Positions 6,892-14,463 of a stretch of DNA of 15,499 bases are shown piece by piece (within the stretch, counting starts at the first letter, position 1; each line of letters starts with the position of its first letter). Origin of the DNA: Alteromonas_E sp964230255 (GTDB lineage: Bacteria > Pseudomonadota > Gammaproteobacteria > Enterobacterales > Alteromonadaceae); NCBI GenBank assembly GCA_964230255.1, contig CAXRGW010000021.1:1-15499 (forward strand). The letters run 5' to 3'. The position numbers and the translations under genes are program-made. The notes beneath the pieces were generated by a model. It was not told the origin of the DNA and did no database searches. It worked only from the letters and a program-made list of their open reading frames with translations.

Positions 6892-6907
6892 GTCCGACTA
6901 GGGGATG

Positions 6908-8680
6908 TTAGAGGTTTTCATTCATAATTTTTGGCGTTACGAATATCAATAGCTCACGTTTTTGATAAATAGTGGACGTATTTCTAAACAGCGCACCGAT
7001 CACTGGTAAGTCACCCACTAACGGCACTTTGGTCACATCATCAGTATTCGTTTGTTGGAAAATACCCCCCAACACAACTGTCTCACCGTTCTCTACTAAT
7101 ACTTGGGTCGAAATTTCTTGGGTATCAATGGCAACTGCAGGCCCCGTTGAGGTAGAAACTGTTTCACCGCGCGTATCTTGTGTAACAACTAAGTCTAAAA
7201 TAATGCGATTATCAGGTGTTATATGTGGTGTAACCTTCAAGCTCAATACGGCTTTTTTGAATTCTACTGACGTTGCACCACTTGATGTTGCCTGAACATA
7301 GGGGATTTCAGTACCTTGCTCGATATAAGCTTCCTGCTGGTTGGCAACCGTAATACGAGGACTTGCAATGACTTCACCTTTGTTCTCAGATTCTAACGCC
7401 GAAAGTTCAAGGTCAAGGATGGTCCCGTCGACCAGACTCGCTACTTGGAAACCGATTCGGCCTGAAGGGTTAGCTACTGGCAGGTTTACGTTTAGGCGGT
7501 CAGTGATTTCAGGAATGATGCCACCCGCAATTGAGTCTGCACCTTCAAGGGAACCAGAAACTCCATCATCACCTTGACGGTCAGAAAAACCCCAGCGCAC
7601 ACCTAACTGCTCATCAACATTGTCACGCACCGTGACCATACGGCTTTCGATTAGAACTTGCTTAACCGGAATATCGAGTTTAGCGATCACGCGGTGCGCT
7701 TCATCGATGGACTCTTGAGTATCGCGGATCAACAAAGTGTTGGTGCGCTCATCAACACTCACTGCACCGCGGGTGCTCAAGATTCCGCCATCTTGGTTTT
7801 TTAGGATTATTGCCAATGCATCGGCTTTGGCGTAATTTACGGTGACACTTGCTGATTTTAGTGGTGCCAGATTTTGTACTTGCTGCTGGCTCTGCAATTG
7901 TTGAGTTTCACGTGCGGTTAATTCTTCTGACGGTGCAATAAGCAATATATTGCCTTCAAGACGCTTATCTAATCCCCTGATCTTAAGAATCATATCCAGC
8001 GCTTGGTCCCATGGAACAGCACTTAAGCTAATGGTCACGTTGCCCGTAACGGTATCGGTAGTAACCAAATTGAAACCGTTAACTTGAGCGATAATTTGCA
8101 ATACTTGGCGTACTGGCACATCTTGAAAGTCAAGAGAAATAGGTTCGCCGGTATACGCACTGGTCTGCTCTAATTCTTCCGCTTGCTCAACGGTAAGTGG
8201 GGCAACTTCGATGGCAAAAATATCACCCGAATCGTTAAGACGAGCCGTTACTTGCCCTGTGTAATCAATAACTACGCGCGCTTGTAGTTCGTCTTGGAAA
8301 GTCTCGATTTGCGTAATCGGTGTTCCGAATTCGTTCACTGCGATTTGGACAAATTGATCATCAGCGAGTTGGGTAGCGGGTAAAGTGACCGTCACTTGAC
8401 CTTGTGACTCTATCAATTGTGCATTGTTTGGCATGTTGTCAAAGCTAATAGTTGCAATGCCTTGACCGGCATTACCACGAGTAAAATCAATACCAGTAAG
8501 AGTCGCACTGAATACGCTTTGTAATTCTGCATTTGGGTCAATTAATTCAATGTCTTGAGCCTTAGCTTTACCCCAAACGCTACTGACAATCGCAAGGACT
8601 AGAATCGAGCACACCACTAATGCAGTTTTGCGATTGCGTTTGCGGTTAAGTTTTTTATTAAAAATAAAACGCTCAGACAT
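6908..8680 (-). CDS. pilQ: Type IV pilus secretin PilQ
   Basis: PilQ forms the outer-membrane ring through which the type IV pilus passes. The 590 residues begin with a long basic signal peptide (RKRNRK, hydrophobic 19-35, likely cleavage after AKA at about 41). One AMIN-type beta domain (about 57-160) follows, which in PilQ binds peptidoglycan. Next come the secretin/TonB short N-domain (about 178-250, LDFQDVPVRQVLQIIAQ), a Gln-rich linker (259-270), a secretin N (KH-like) domain (276-340) and the C-terminal secretin domain with VPLVGDLPVIGALF (552-565). Many gammaproteobacterial PilQs are about 700 residues with two AMIN domains, so this is a short form. The ATG follows TAGGAG by 9 nt and overlaps the end of pilP by 8 nt. 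It is the last gene of the pil operon. Confidence 0.96.
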   Translation of the reverse strand: MSERFIFNKKLNRKRNRKTALVVCSILVLAIVSSVWGKAKAQDIELIDPNAELQSVFSATLTGIDFTRGNAGQGIATISFDNMPNNAQLIESQGQVTVTLPATQLADDQFVQIAVNEFGTPITQIETFQDELQARVVIDYTGQVTARLNDSGDIFAIEVAPLTVEQAEELEQTSAYTGEPISLDFQDVPVRQVLQIIAQVNGFNLVTTDTVTGNVTISLSAVPWDQALDMILKIRGLDKRLEGNILLIAPSEELTARETQQLQSQQQVQNLAPLKSASVTVNYAKADALAIILKNQDGGILSTRGAVSVDERTNTLLIRDTQESIDEAHRVIAKLDIPVKQVLIESRMVTVRDNVDEQLGVRWGFSDRQGDDGVSGSLEGADSIAGGIIPEITDRLNVNLPVANPSGRIGFQVASLVDGTILDLELSALESENKGEVIASPRITVANQQEAYIEQGTEIPYVQATSSGATSVEFKKAVLSLKVTPHITPDNRIILDLVVTQDTRGETVSTSTGPAVAIDTQEISTQVLVENGETVVLGGIFQQTNTDDVTKVPLVGDLPVIGALFRNTSTIYQKRELLIFVTPKIMNENL

Positions 8681-9221
8681 TATCGTTTTCTCCTACCAAT
8701 GACGCCATTGTCAGTTCAGTTTCTTTTTGCTGCCAACAGCCAGCGCCATCTGGAAATAATTCCGTTATTTTTACAGTTTGATTCGTGATAGCGGTTATCT
8801 TGCCATGGAATAGTCCAAGATAGTTACCATATGTTGCTTTGTGTAACCTGCCATCATTAGTTTTAAACAAGACATAATTGCCACGGTTCGCTTTAATTAG
8901 GCCCGACATGGCGATGGCGTCAATACCATAGCTTTCTAGTGGTTCTTTTCTGCGATTGAAATCGGGTTGCAAGCAATTGGCTTGAACATTTTCAACTATC
9001 GCTTGTTCAACAACTCGTGGACGAACAAAAGGACTGCGCAGCTCACTGGCGGTGTATTCGAACGTTGGTTGTGTTTCAAACTCCGGATAAGGTTCGATGT
9101 TTACTTGAGTATTAGCGCGTACCTGTTGAGTGTAGGCCGTTAGGTCGCCAATTTCCGCACTACAACCGCTGAGTGCAAGTAAGGTTGTAACAGTGAGGGC
9201 CGGATATAGTTTTCGCAACAT
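8673..9221 (-). CDS. pilP: Type IV pilus lipoprotein PilP
   Basis: PilP is the lipoprotein that joins the inner-membrane PilN/PilO pair to the N-domains of PilQ. The 182-residue product has a short signal with lipobox L-S-G-C (Cys20). An unstructured acidic stretch (21-60) is followed by the PilP signature LRSPFVRP (61-68). The C-terminal beta-sandwich holds RRKEPLESYGIDAIAMSGLI (90-109), YGNYLGLFHGKI (131-142) and the ELFPDGAGCWQQKE segment (154-167), matching the family. An AGGAGG sequence 7 nt before the ATG lies inside the 3' end of pilO. Start and pilO stop share one base (TAATG), so translation is coupled. Confidence 0.95.
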   Translation of the reverse strand: MLRKLYPALTVTTLLALSGCSAEIGDLTAYTQQVRANTQVNIEPYPEFETQPTFEYTASELRSPFVRPRVVEQAIVENVQANCLQPDFNRRKEPLESYGIDAIAMSGLIKANRGNYVLFKTNDGRLHKATYGNYLGLFHGKITAITNQTVKITELFPDGAGCWQQKETELTMASLVGENDNV

Positions 9222-9841
9222 TATTCCCCCTCCTGTGTATCTTGGTCAGCTGAGGCTGCAACTACGGTTCTGTATGTTTTGGCCTGCATTTGCAGTTTCA
9301 AACCGTCGGCTTCGCTATGAATTTCAAAGTCATGCAAGGTTACAATGCGCGGCAAACCTGCAATCGATGAGACAAAATTACCGAATTCATGGTAATTGCC
9401 TTTAACTTCAAGCTCGATAGGGAGTTCAGTATAAAATTCTTTTGGGATCTCGTTTTGCCAATTAAGCACACGAAACGTTAATCCAGCAGTAGTACCTACA
9501 TAAGTGATGTCATCAAGCAGGCCCGGGGTTTCATTGCTAGTAGGCAAAGATTTTAACATTGAGCTAAAATCTTCTTCGATGCGGGCAAGCTGATCTTCGT
9601 ATGCCTGTATATTCACGGCAATACGATACTTAGCTTCAAATTGTTGTTTCAATTCAATTTCACGAAGTTCAGCTTGATCGAGAATGGGTAGCTTGGCGCT
9701 AATGATCAGGTGATAGCTTAAAATACCAACGATGATTGCTAATACGATTGCTACAACAGTTTTGATTTCAAAAGGCCAAAGCGCGACGTTCTCAAAATCG
9801 AGCTCGTTCATTTCCTTTAATTTAGCGACATCAAACTTCAT
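9221..9841 (-). CDS. pilO: Type IV pilus inner-membrane protein PilO
   Basis: PilO pairs with PilN in the inner-membrane alignment complex of the type IV pilus. The 206 residues show a cytoplasmic start (1-25), one transmembrane helix (about 27-47), a periplasmic coiled coil (about 54-98) and a C-terminal ferredoxin-like domain (about 105-195). The LPIELEVKGNYHEFGNFVSSIAG-type block at 140-162 is typical of PilO. The ATG overlaps the TGA of pilN (ATGA, 4 nt) and follows GGAGG by 7 nt. Length and membrane layout are normal for the family. Confidence 0.95.
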   Translation of the reverse strand: MKFDVAKLKEMNELDFENVALWPFEIKTVVAIVLAIIVGILSYHLIISAKLPILDQAELREIELKQQFEAKYRIAVNIQAYEDQLARIEEDFSSMLKSLPTSNETPGLLDDITYVGTTAGLTFRVLNWQNEIPKEFYTELPIELEVKGNYHEFGNFVSSIAGLPRIVTLHDFEIHSEADGLKLQMQAKTYRTVVAASADQDTQEGE

Positions 9842-10422
9842 TGGTTATCCTCCGCTTCATTAATCACAATTTCAGGTGCAACTTCGCGACTAATCGTAAA
9901 GGTCAGACGGAAATCACTCACTGCATTGGTCGATGAAGTGTCAGCAACAATTGACGATAACTCGCCGTTAGTGAAAACCCGAGAGGTCTCTAAGCGGCGC
10001 ATGAAATCAGATAAGCGGTTGTTAGAGTCACTAATTCCTTCAATATCAATGCGATTTCCATTGCGACTCATAGTTCGGAAAGAAACACCCGGCGGCACTA
10101 TACGGGCCAATTCATCAAATACATGTGCTGCGATATTGCGGCTTGTTTGTAATTGTTCGATCAACGCCATGCGTTGCTCGATTGCCATTTTGGTATCTTT
10201 TATGGTTTTGATTTTCTGGATCTGAGTATCTAAGGTTGCAATCTCTTGTTGCAGAAAATCATTCCGGGCATTTTGATTACTGATTTGTTGGTCAATAAAA
10301 GCACCTACAAACCAAAAGATAAGTCCGACGAATACGGCGGTCACAAATAGTATGCCAAAATACTGCTGCTTTTGAGCTTGGCGCTGGCTCTCGCGCCAGG
10401 GTAGTAGGTTTATATGTGCCAT
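9838..10422 (-). CDS. pilN: Type IV pilus inner-membrane protein PilN
   Basis: PilN anchors PilM to the membrane and dimerises with PilO. The conserved cytoplasmic tail INLLPWR is at 4-10, the segment that in homologues inserts into PilM. A transmembrane helix (about 21-43), a coiled coil (about 46-92) and a periplasmic ferredoxin-like domain (about 100-180, with VPPGVSFRTMSRNGNRIDIEG) follow. The 194-residue length is normal. The ATG has AGGAG 9 nt ahead, inside pilM, and overlaps the pilM 3' end by 13 nt. This supports coupled, near-equal synthesis of the two partners. Confidence 0.96.
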   Translation of the reverse strand: MAHINLLPWRESQRQAQKQQYFGILFVTAVFVGLIFWFVGAFIDQQISNQNARNDFLQQEIATLDTQIQKIKTIKDTKMAIEQRMALIEQLQTSRNIAAHVFDELARIVPPGVSFRTMSRNGNRIDIEGISDSNNRLSDFMRRLETSRVFTNGELSSIVADTSSTNAVSDFRLTFTISREVAPEIVINEAEDNQ

Positions 10423-11495
10423 GGATCAAAGCTCCTACTGGCAAGCCCTGCTGCGATGGTTAATTGCGGACCTATTTTGTGCGCAGCTTCGGCGCTGACG
10501 TTTTTACCAAATTGCATAGTCGCCAACGGGTTAAACAATTCGATTGTTACACCTAAATCTTGCTCGAGCATAGGCGCCATCTCATTGATAACTGCGCCGC
10601 CTCCGCAAAGCAAAATCTTGTCTGGACGCGTTGCATGAGTTGAACTGATGTACATTTGCAACGCGCGGTTAATTTGTTGGTGTAAATTAGAAACAAAAAT
10701 AGGCAGGATTTCCTGTTTCCAAGTTTCAGGTAGTTCGCCCTCGATCAGCTGACGTTGAGCATCATCGCGCTCGAGCATCATTGAAGCGCAAATGTCGTGG
10801 ACCATGACGTCCATACCAAAAGTGTGTTCTTTACTATAGATGACATTGCCATCTTGTATGACGGACACTTGCAGCAATGCGGCGCCCACGTTTAAACATA
10901 CAATTGACTCATCAGAATGCGGATAAAAGGTTGAAACTGCGTTTGCCACAGCATAGCCTTCTATATCGACTACTTTAGGTTCAAATGGTACTTCACGAAT
11001 AAGCGTAACCCTTTTATCTACAGTGTCTCTGTGCGCGGCACTGAGCAGCACGTTGACTTTACCTTCATGAGTTTCACTTGGACCAAGCTCTTCAAAATCT
11101 AAATAAACTTCTTCGAGTGGATAGGGGATTAGACTGTCAGCTTCAATTTCAATCTGACCTTCTAATTCATAATCAGTTTGGTCAGGCTCCATTTGTACTA
11201 TCTTGGTGAGCACGGAACCGCCTGCAACCGCTATGGCTACATCTTTAAGCTTCTTTTGTTTTAACGCCAGTTTAACCTTTTTTAACGTATTACTGATTGC
11301 GTCAAAGTCTTCGATTTCACGTTCTCTGAAAGCATTGCCGTTGATTGGCTCGCACGCCATGGCAACGACGGTGTAGTTTTCACCGGAACGCTCTAGCATG
11401 ACAGCTTTAATAAAACGCGTACCGATATCTAAACCAAGGATTGGTTGCGCGCTTTTACTCAGCATTGATTTCATCAAGTCGTTTATCCGCGTCAT
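10410..11495 (-). CDS. pilM: Type IV pilus actin-like protein PilM
   Basis: PilM is the cytoplasmic actin/FtsA-like subunit of the type IV pilus alignment complex and binds the PilN tail. The product has 361 residues. The phosphate-1 motif ILGLDIGTRFIK (19-30) is intact. The IEADSLIPYPLEEVYLDFE block (117-135) and VVDIEGYAVANA (175-186) are typical. The adenosine motif is LLCGGGAVI (295-303). The phosphate-2 motif is unusual: L-N-V-G-A-A-L-L-Q (201-209), where relatives have DIGATMTT, so Asp is replaced by Asn202 and the Thr residues are lost. The start is uncertain: no ribosome site fits the ATG at 11495, and family members usually begin near Met11 (MLSKSAQPILG, ATG at 11465). It is the first gene of the pil operon, divergent from mrcA. 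Confidence 0.95.
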   Translation of the reverse strand: MTRINDLMKSMLSKSAQPILGLDIGTRFIKAVMLERSGENYTVVAMACEPINGNAFREREIEDFDAISNTLKKVKLALKQKKLKDVAIAVAGGSVLTKIVQMEPDQTDYELEGQIEIEADSLIPYPLEEVYLDFEELGPSETHEGKVNVLLSAAHRDTVDKRVTLIREVPFEPKVVDIEGYAVANAVSTFYPHSDESIVCLNVGAALLQVSVIQDGNVIYSKEHTFGMDVMVHDICASMMLERDDAQRQLIEGELPETWKQEILPIFVSNLHQQINRALQMYISSTHATRPDKILLCGGGAVINEMAPMLEQDLGVTIELFNPLATMQFGKNVSAEAAHKIGPQLTIAAGLASRSFDPWHI

Positions 11496-11576
11496 GGGCG
11501 ATATTCATAGCTATTAATCTCACGCCATCATAATACGCCGAAACTTTAAACCTTATGGTCCTAGTATCGACACTTA

Positions 11577-11604
11577 CGTATAATCCTAGACAAGTAAATG
11601 TAAA
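11577..11604 (-). promoter_or_regulatory. Candidate promoter of the pilMNOPQ operon
   Basis: On the minus strand TTTACA (11599-11604), 5 of 6 for a -35, and TATACG (11577-11582), 4 of 6 for a -10, are 16 nt apart. The leader to pilM would be about 75 nt. I see no sigma-54 pattern (GG-N10-GC type) nearby. The -35 box lies within the inverted repeat at 11594-11610. Confidence 0.4.
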
Positions 11605-11610
11605 ATTTAC
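11594..11610. repeat. Inverted repeat over the pilM -35 region
   Basis: GTAAAT (11594-11599) and ATTTAC (11605-11610) are perfect arms around GTAAA. Partial extension is possible with CA (11591-11592) and TG (11612-11613) beyond one mismatch. The repeat overlaps the candidate -35 of pilM, so it could be a small operator. It is A/T-rich and short, so chance is possible. Confidence 0.35.
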
Positions 11611-11646
11611 CTGTTAGTCTCATGTTTTGGCGTACAGCAGAAAACA

Positions 11647-11680
11647 CGGTTGATTGCGCACATTCAACCGCTTTTTTCTT
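11647..11680 (+). terminator. Terminator-like hairpin upstream of mrcA
   Basis: CGGTTGA (11647-11653) and TCAACCG (11664-11670) are perfect 7-bp arms around a 10-nt loop, followed by CTTTTTTCTT (11671-11680). This is the form of a rightward intrinsic terminator. It lies just upstream of the mrcA extended -10 box, over the -35 area. It could insulate mrcA from transcription coming out of the pil promoter region, or its DNA palindrome could be an operator. The sequence does not decide between these. Confidence 0.5.
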
Positions 11681-11688
11681 GTAGTGTT

Positions 11689-11697
11689 TGTTATAAT
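11689..11697 (+). promoter_or_regulatory. Extended -10 promoter of mrcA
   Basis: TGTTATAAT (11689-11697) is a TGn extended element joined to a perfect TATAAT box. No good -35 is seen 16-18 nt upstream, where the hairpin arm and T run lie; extended -10 promoters do not need one. Transcription would start near 11704, about 35 nt before the GTG start of mrcA. Confidence 0.65.
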
Positions 11698-11738
11698 ATA
11701 AATCATTTCCTTGATTTTGCCTCGGAACCTGAATTTTT

Positions 11739-14426
11739 GTGAAGTATATCAAGCCGTTATTAATAACTCTTGTCATCGGTGCTGTCCTGGGTTTAGGCGC
11801 ACTGACAGGTATATATTTTTATATCAAACCAGATTTGCCAAGTGTAGATGTACTGAAGGAGGTAAAGCTGCAAACGCCGATGCGGATTTATACGCATGAC
11901 GGCAAGCTAATCTCCCAATACGGGGTAAAACGACGAATCCCATTGCGCTTAGATGAAGTCCCTGTGACTTTGCAAGAAGCGCTGTTAGCCACTGAAGATA
12001 GTCGCTTCTATGATCATATTGGCATCGACCCAATCGGTGTCATGCGCGCTGCCGTTAACCTTGTAGTGACTGGCGAAAGGAGCCAAGGCGCTAGCACCCT
12101 AACGATGCAGCTCGCGCGTGGTTTTTTCTTGAACAGAGACAAAACCTTTATTCGCAAAATCAAAGAGGCGTTTATCGCCTTGCACATGGAGCAAGTGCTA
12201 ACCAAAGAAGAAATCCTTGAGCTTTATCTCAACAAAGTTGAACTAGGGCATCGCTCGTTCGGGGTAGGGGCAGCTGCACAAGTTTACTATGGCAAAAGTG
12301 TCGAACAGCTTACCTTAGCCGAAATGGCGACTATCGCGGGCTTACCGCAAGCGCCCTCTGTACTGAACCCTATCAGTCGACCGGACCGCTCGGTAGAGCG
12401 CCGTCGCATTGTGTTACTGCGGATGTTGGATGAAGGGTTTATTACGCGTGAAGAGTTTGATGAGGCTAATAATGCCCCTGTAACTGCGCGTAAGCATGGT
12501 GCCGAAATTGAACTGGATGCACCATATCTGGCTGATGTCATTTACAATGAGATGATTGAAATCTACGGCAAAGAAGAAGCTGAGACCGGTGGCTACCAAG
12601 TCTACGCTACTGCGCCTTACGCTACTCAGTTGGCAGCTCAGCAAGCCGTAGTTCGCAACATTCACGATTATGATGAACGTCATGGCTATCGAGGACCAGA
12701 GGGGTATTTGTGGGAGTCACCTGATGAAGCTGAGGTCGAAAATCCAGCCAATGAAGATTTATTTGCGCTTGATGAGATCGTAGGTGTTCCTGAGCCGATA
12801 GATGTTGACGCATTACCATTATCTGTAGATGCAATTATTGAAGCGTTACTGGCAATCGATCCGATCGATCCATTATTGCCTGCGGTAGTTCTCGATGTTG
12901 CGGGCAACAGTCTAACCGTAATGACCTCCCTAGATCGGCAAACTACAGAAACTTTTGTATTGGACTGGGACAATATTTCATGGGCGCGTCCTTACATCAG
13001 TGATAGTCAGCAAGGGCCTGATCCGGAAAGTGCCACAGATATTGTCGCATCTGGTGCAGTTGTGTGGATTCGCCAGCAAGATCAAGCGTGGCGCTTGTCG
13101 CAAGTGCCTGATGTTAGTAGCGCTTTTGTTGCTATCGACCCATTTGACGGTGCGGTACAAGCTGTAGTTGGTGGTTATAATTTTTACCAGAGCCAGTTTA
13201 ATCGAGCGACTCAAGCCAAACGTCAAGTGGGTTCAAACATTAAACCCTTTGTATATAGTGCGGCCTTAGACAGCGGTTACACAGTTGCCAGTATTATAAA
13301 CGACGCCCCCATAAACCATTGGGATGCCAGCACTGGAGTTGCGTGGCGACCACAGAATTCACCCGCTGAATACGATGGCCCAGTGCGTATGCGCTATGCG
13401 CTTGGACGTTCGAAAAACGTTGTTTCTGTGCGACTGTTGCGGGGGGTCGGCCTTGATGAAACAGTTGAATATTTAACCCGCTTCGGGTTTGAACGTGAGG
13501 AAATCCCACGCGATGAAACGGTATCATTGGGCTCAGGTTCGCACACTCCACTAGAGGTTGTGCGTGGTTTTGCCAGTTTCGCCAATGGCGGCTTTTTAGT
13601 TCAGCCGTACTTTATATCGCACATTACCAATGATGCGGGTGAACTTTTGTGGCGGGCCAATCCGGTTGTTGCCTGTGACCCGTGTGAGCCAGAAGCTAAT
13701 CAGCCAGAGGCTACTGATGTTGATGGCCAGCTGGATCTAGAGACTTTATTAGCACAACAGTTTGAACAAATGAGTCAAACTGAAACCGAAGAAGAACCGT
13801 TACCGTTAGTATCCGCAGAGCGGGTCATTTCCGAGCACACAGCGTTTTTAACCAAGGAGATGTTGCGCACTGCGGTAAGAACTAATGGAAGTTGGACCTA
13901 CAATACTTATTGGCAGGGTACCGGCTGGCGCGCTCGAAATATTTTGCAGCGCACTGATATTGGTGGCAAAACGGGCACTACCAATGATTCTCGTGACACT
14001 TGGTTTAGTGGTTACGCACCCGGAATAGTCGCTACATCGTGGGTTGGTTTTGATGACATGAGCCGCCAACTAGGGCGAGCATCCCGCAATCAAAACCTAA
14101 TCAATCTCAATCCACAACGTTTTAATTGGATTGGGAATGCGTTAATCGGAGCTGAAGATGGCGCTAAGGCATCTCAACCCGCTTGGATTCGTTTTATGCA
14201 ACAGGTACTTAAGGGAACTGAAGAACAACCGCCAGTAACACCTGAAGGTTTATTGCGTGTGCGCATTGATCGGTCCAGTGGTTTGTTGACACAGCGCACC
14301 GATCACACGACCATGTTCGAGTTTTTTATACCTGGCACTGAACCGGTTCAATATGTACAAGAAGATGAAATAATCGATCCGGCGGACGAGCAAGACACGC
14401 CCACCGAGCCAGACGAAATATTTTAG
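11739..14426 (+). CDS. mrcA: Penicillin-binding protein 1A, bifunctional
   Basis: PBP1a builds peptidoglycan in the periplasm, polymerising lipid II (GT51 domain) and crosslinking stem peptides (transpeptidase). The 895 residues begin with an inner-membrane anchor (about 7-29). The glycosyltransferase domain (about 50-225) has catalytic E86 in EDSRFYDH, the second motif QGASTLTMQLAR (116-127) and KIKEAFIALHMEQ (140-152). An OB-like domain (about 285-460) carries a strongly acidic stretch at 328-380. The transpeptidase has nucleophile S499 in SNIK (499-502), S558-K-N560 and K744-TGT. The linker holds a C-D-P-C pair (646-649) and an acidic insert (650-690). The tail is also acidic. E. coli PBP1a is about 45 residues shorter. 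The GTG start gives the usual MKYIKPLL opening, with only a weak ribosome site. It is divergent from pilM, a common gammaproteobacterial arrangement. Confidence 0.97.
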   Translation: MKYIKPLLITLVIGAVLGLGALTGIYFYIKPDLPSVDVLKEVKLQTPMRIYTHDGKLISQYGVKRRIPLRLDEVPVTLQEALLATEDSRFYDHIGIDPIGVMRAAVNLVVTGERSQGASTLTMQLARGFFLNRDKTFIRKIKEAFIALHMEQVLTKEEILELYLNKVELGHRSFGVGAAAQVYYGKSVEQLTLAEMATIAGLPQAPSVLNPISRPDRSVERRRIVLLRMLDEGFITREEFDEANNAPVTARKHGAEIELDAPYLADVIYNEMIEIYGKEEAETGGYQVYATAPYATQLAAQQAVVRNIHDYDERHGYRGPEGYLWESPDEAEVENPANEDLFALDEIVGVPEPIDVDALPLSVDAIIEALLAIDPIDPLLPAVVLDVAGNSLTVMTSLDRQTTETFVLDWDNISWARPYISDSQQGPDPESATDIVASGAVVWIRQQDQAWRLSQVPDVSSAFVAIDPFDGAVQAVVGGYNFYQSQFNRATQAKRQVGSNIKPFVYSAALDSGYTVASIINDAPINHWDASTGVAWRPQNSPAEYDGPVRMRYALGRSKNVVSVRLLRGVGLDETVEYLTRFGFEREEIPRDETVSLGSGSHTPLEVVRGFASFANGGFLVQPYFISHITNDAGELLWRANPVVACDPCEPEANQPEATDVDGQLDLETLLAQQFEQMSQTETEEEPLPLVSAERVISEHTAFLTKEMLRTAVRTNGSWTYNTYWQGTGWRARNILQRTDIGGKTGTTNDSRDTWFSGYAPGIVATSWVGFDDMSRQLGRASRNQNLINLNPQRFNWIGNALIGAEDGAKASQPAWIRFMQQVLKGTEEQPPVTPEGLLRVRIDRSSGLLTQRTDHTTMFEFFIPGTEPVQYVQEDEIIDPADEQDTPTEPDEIF

Positions 14427-14463
14427 CGAATGGAAATACCGCTATATACAATTGAGATTGCCA

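Noticed and set aside
6678..6911. Rightward 77-codon frame across the aroK-pilQ gap
   Set aside because: It runs through the terminator hairpin and the leftward promoter, has no ribosome site, and its protein shows no recognisable pattern.
11561..11776. Leftward 71-codon frame across the pilM/mrcA control region
   Set aside because: It covers the terminator-like hairpin, the mrcA promoter and the mrcA start, and the product is low-quality sequence typical of chance frames.
12858..12870. Three GATC sites in 13 bp inside mrcA
   Set aside because: They arise from the repeated Ile-Asp-Pro codons in a coding region, with no control element near; codon repetition explains them.
13848..14069. Antisense frames within mrcA and within maeA (for example 14570-14755)
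   Set aside because: They lie opposite strongly supported coding sequence with catalytic motifs and have no family features of their own.
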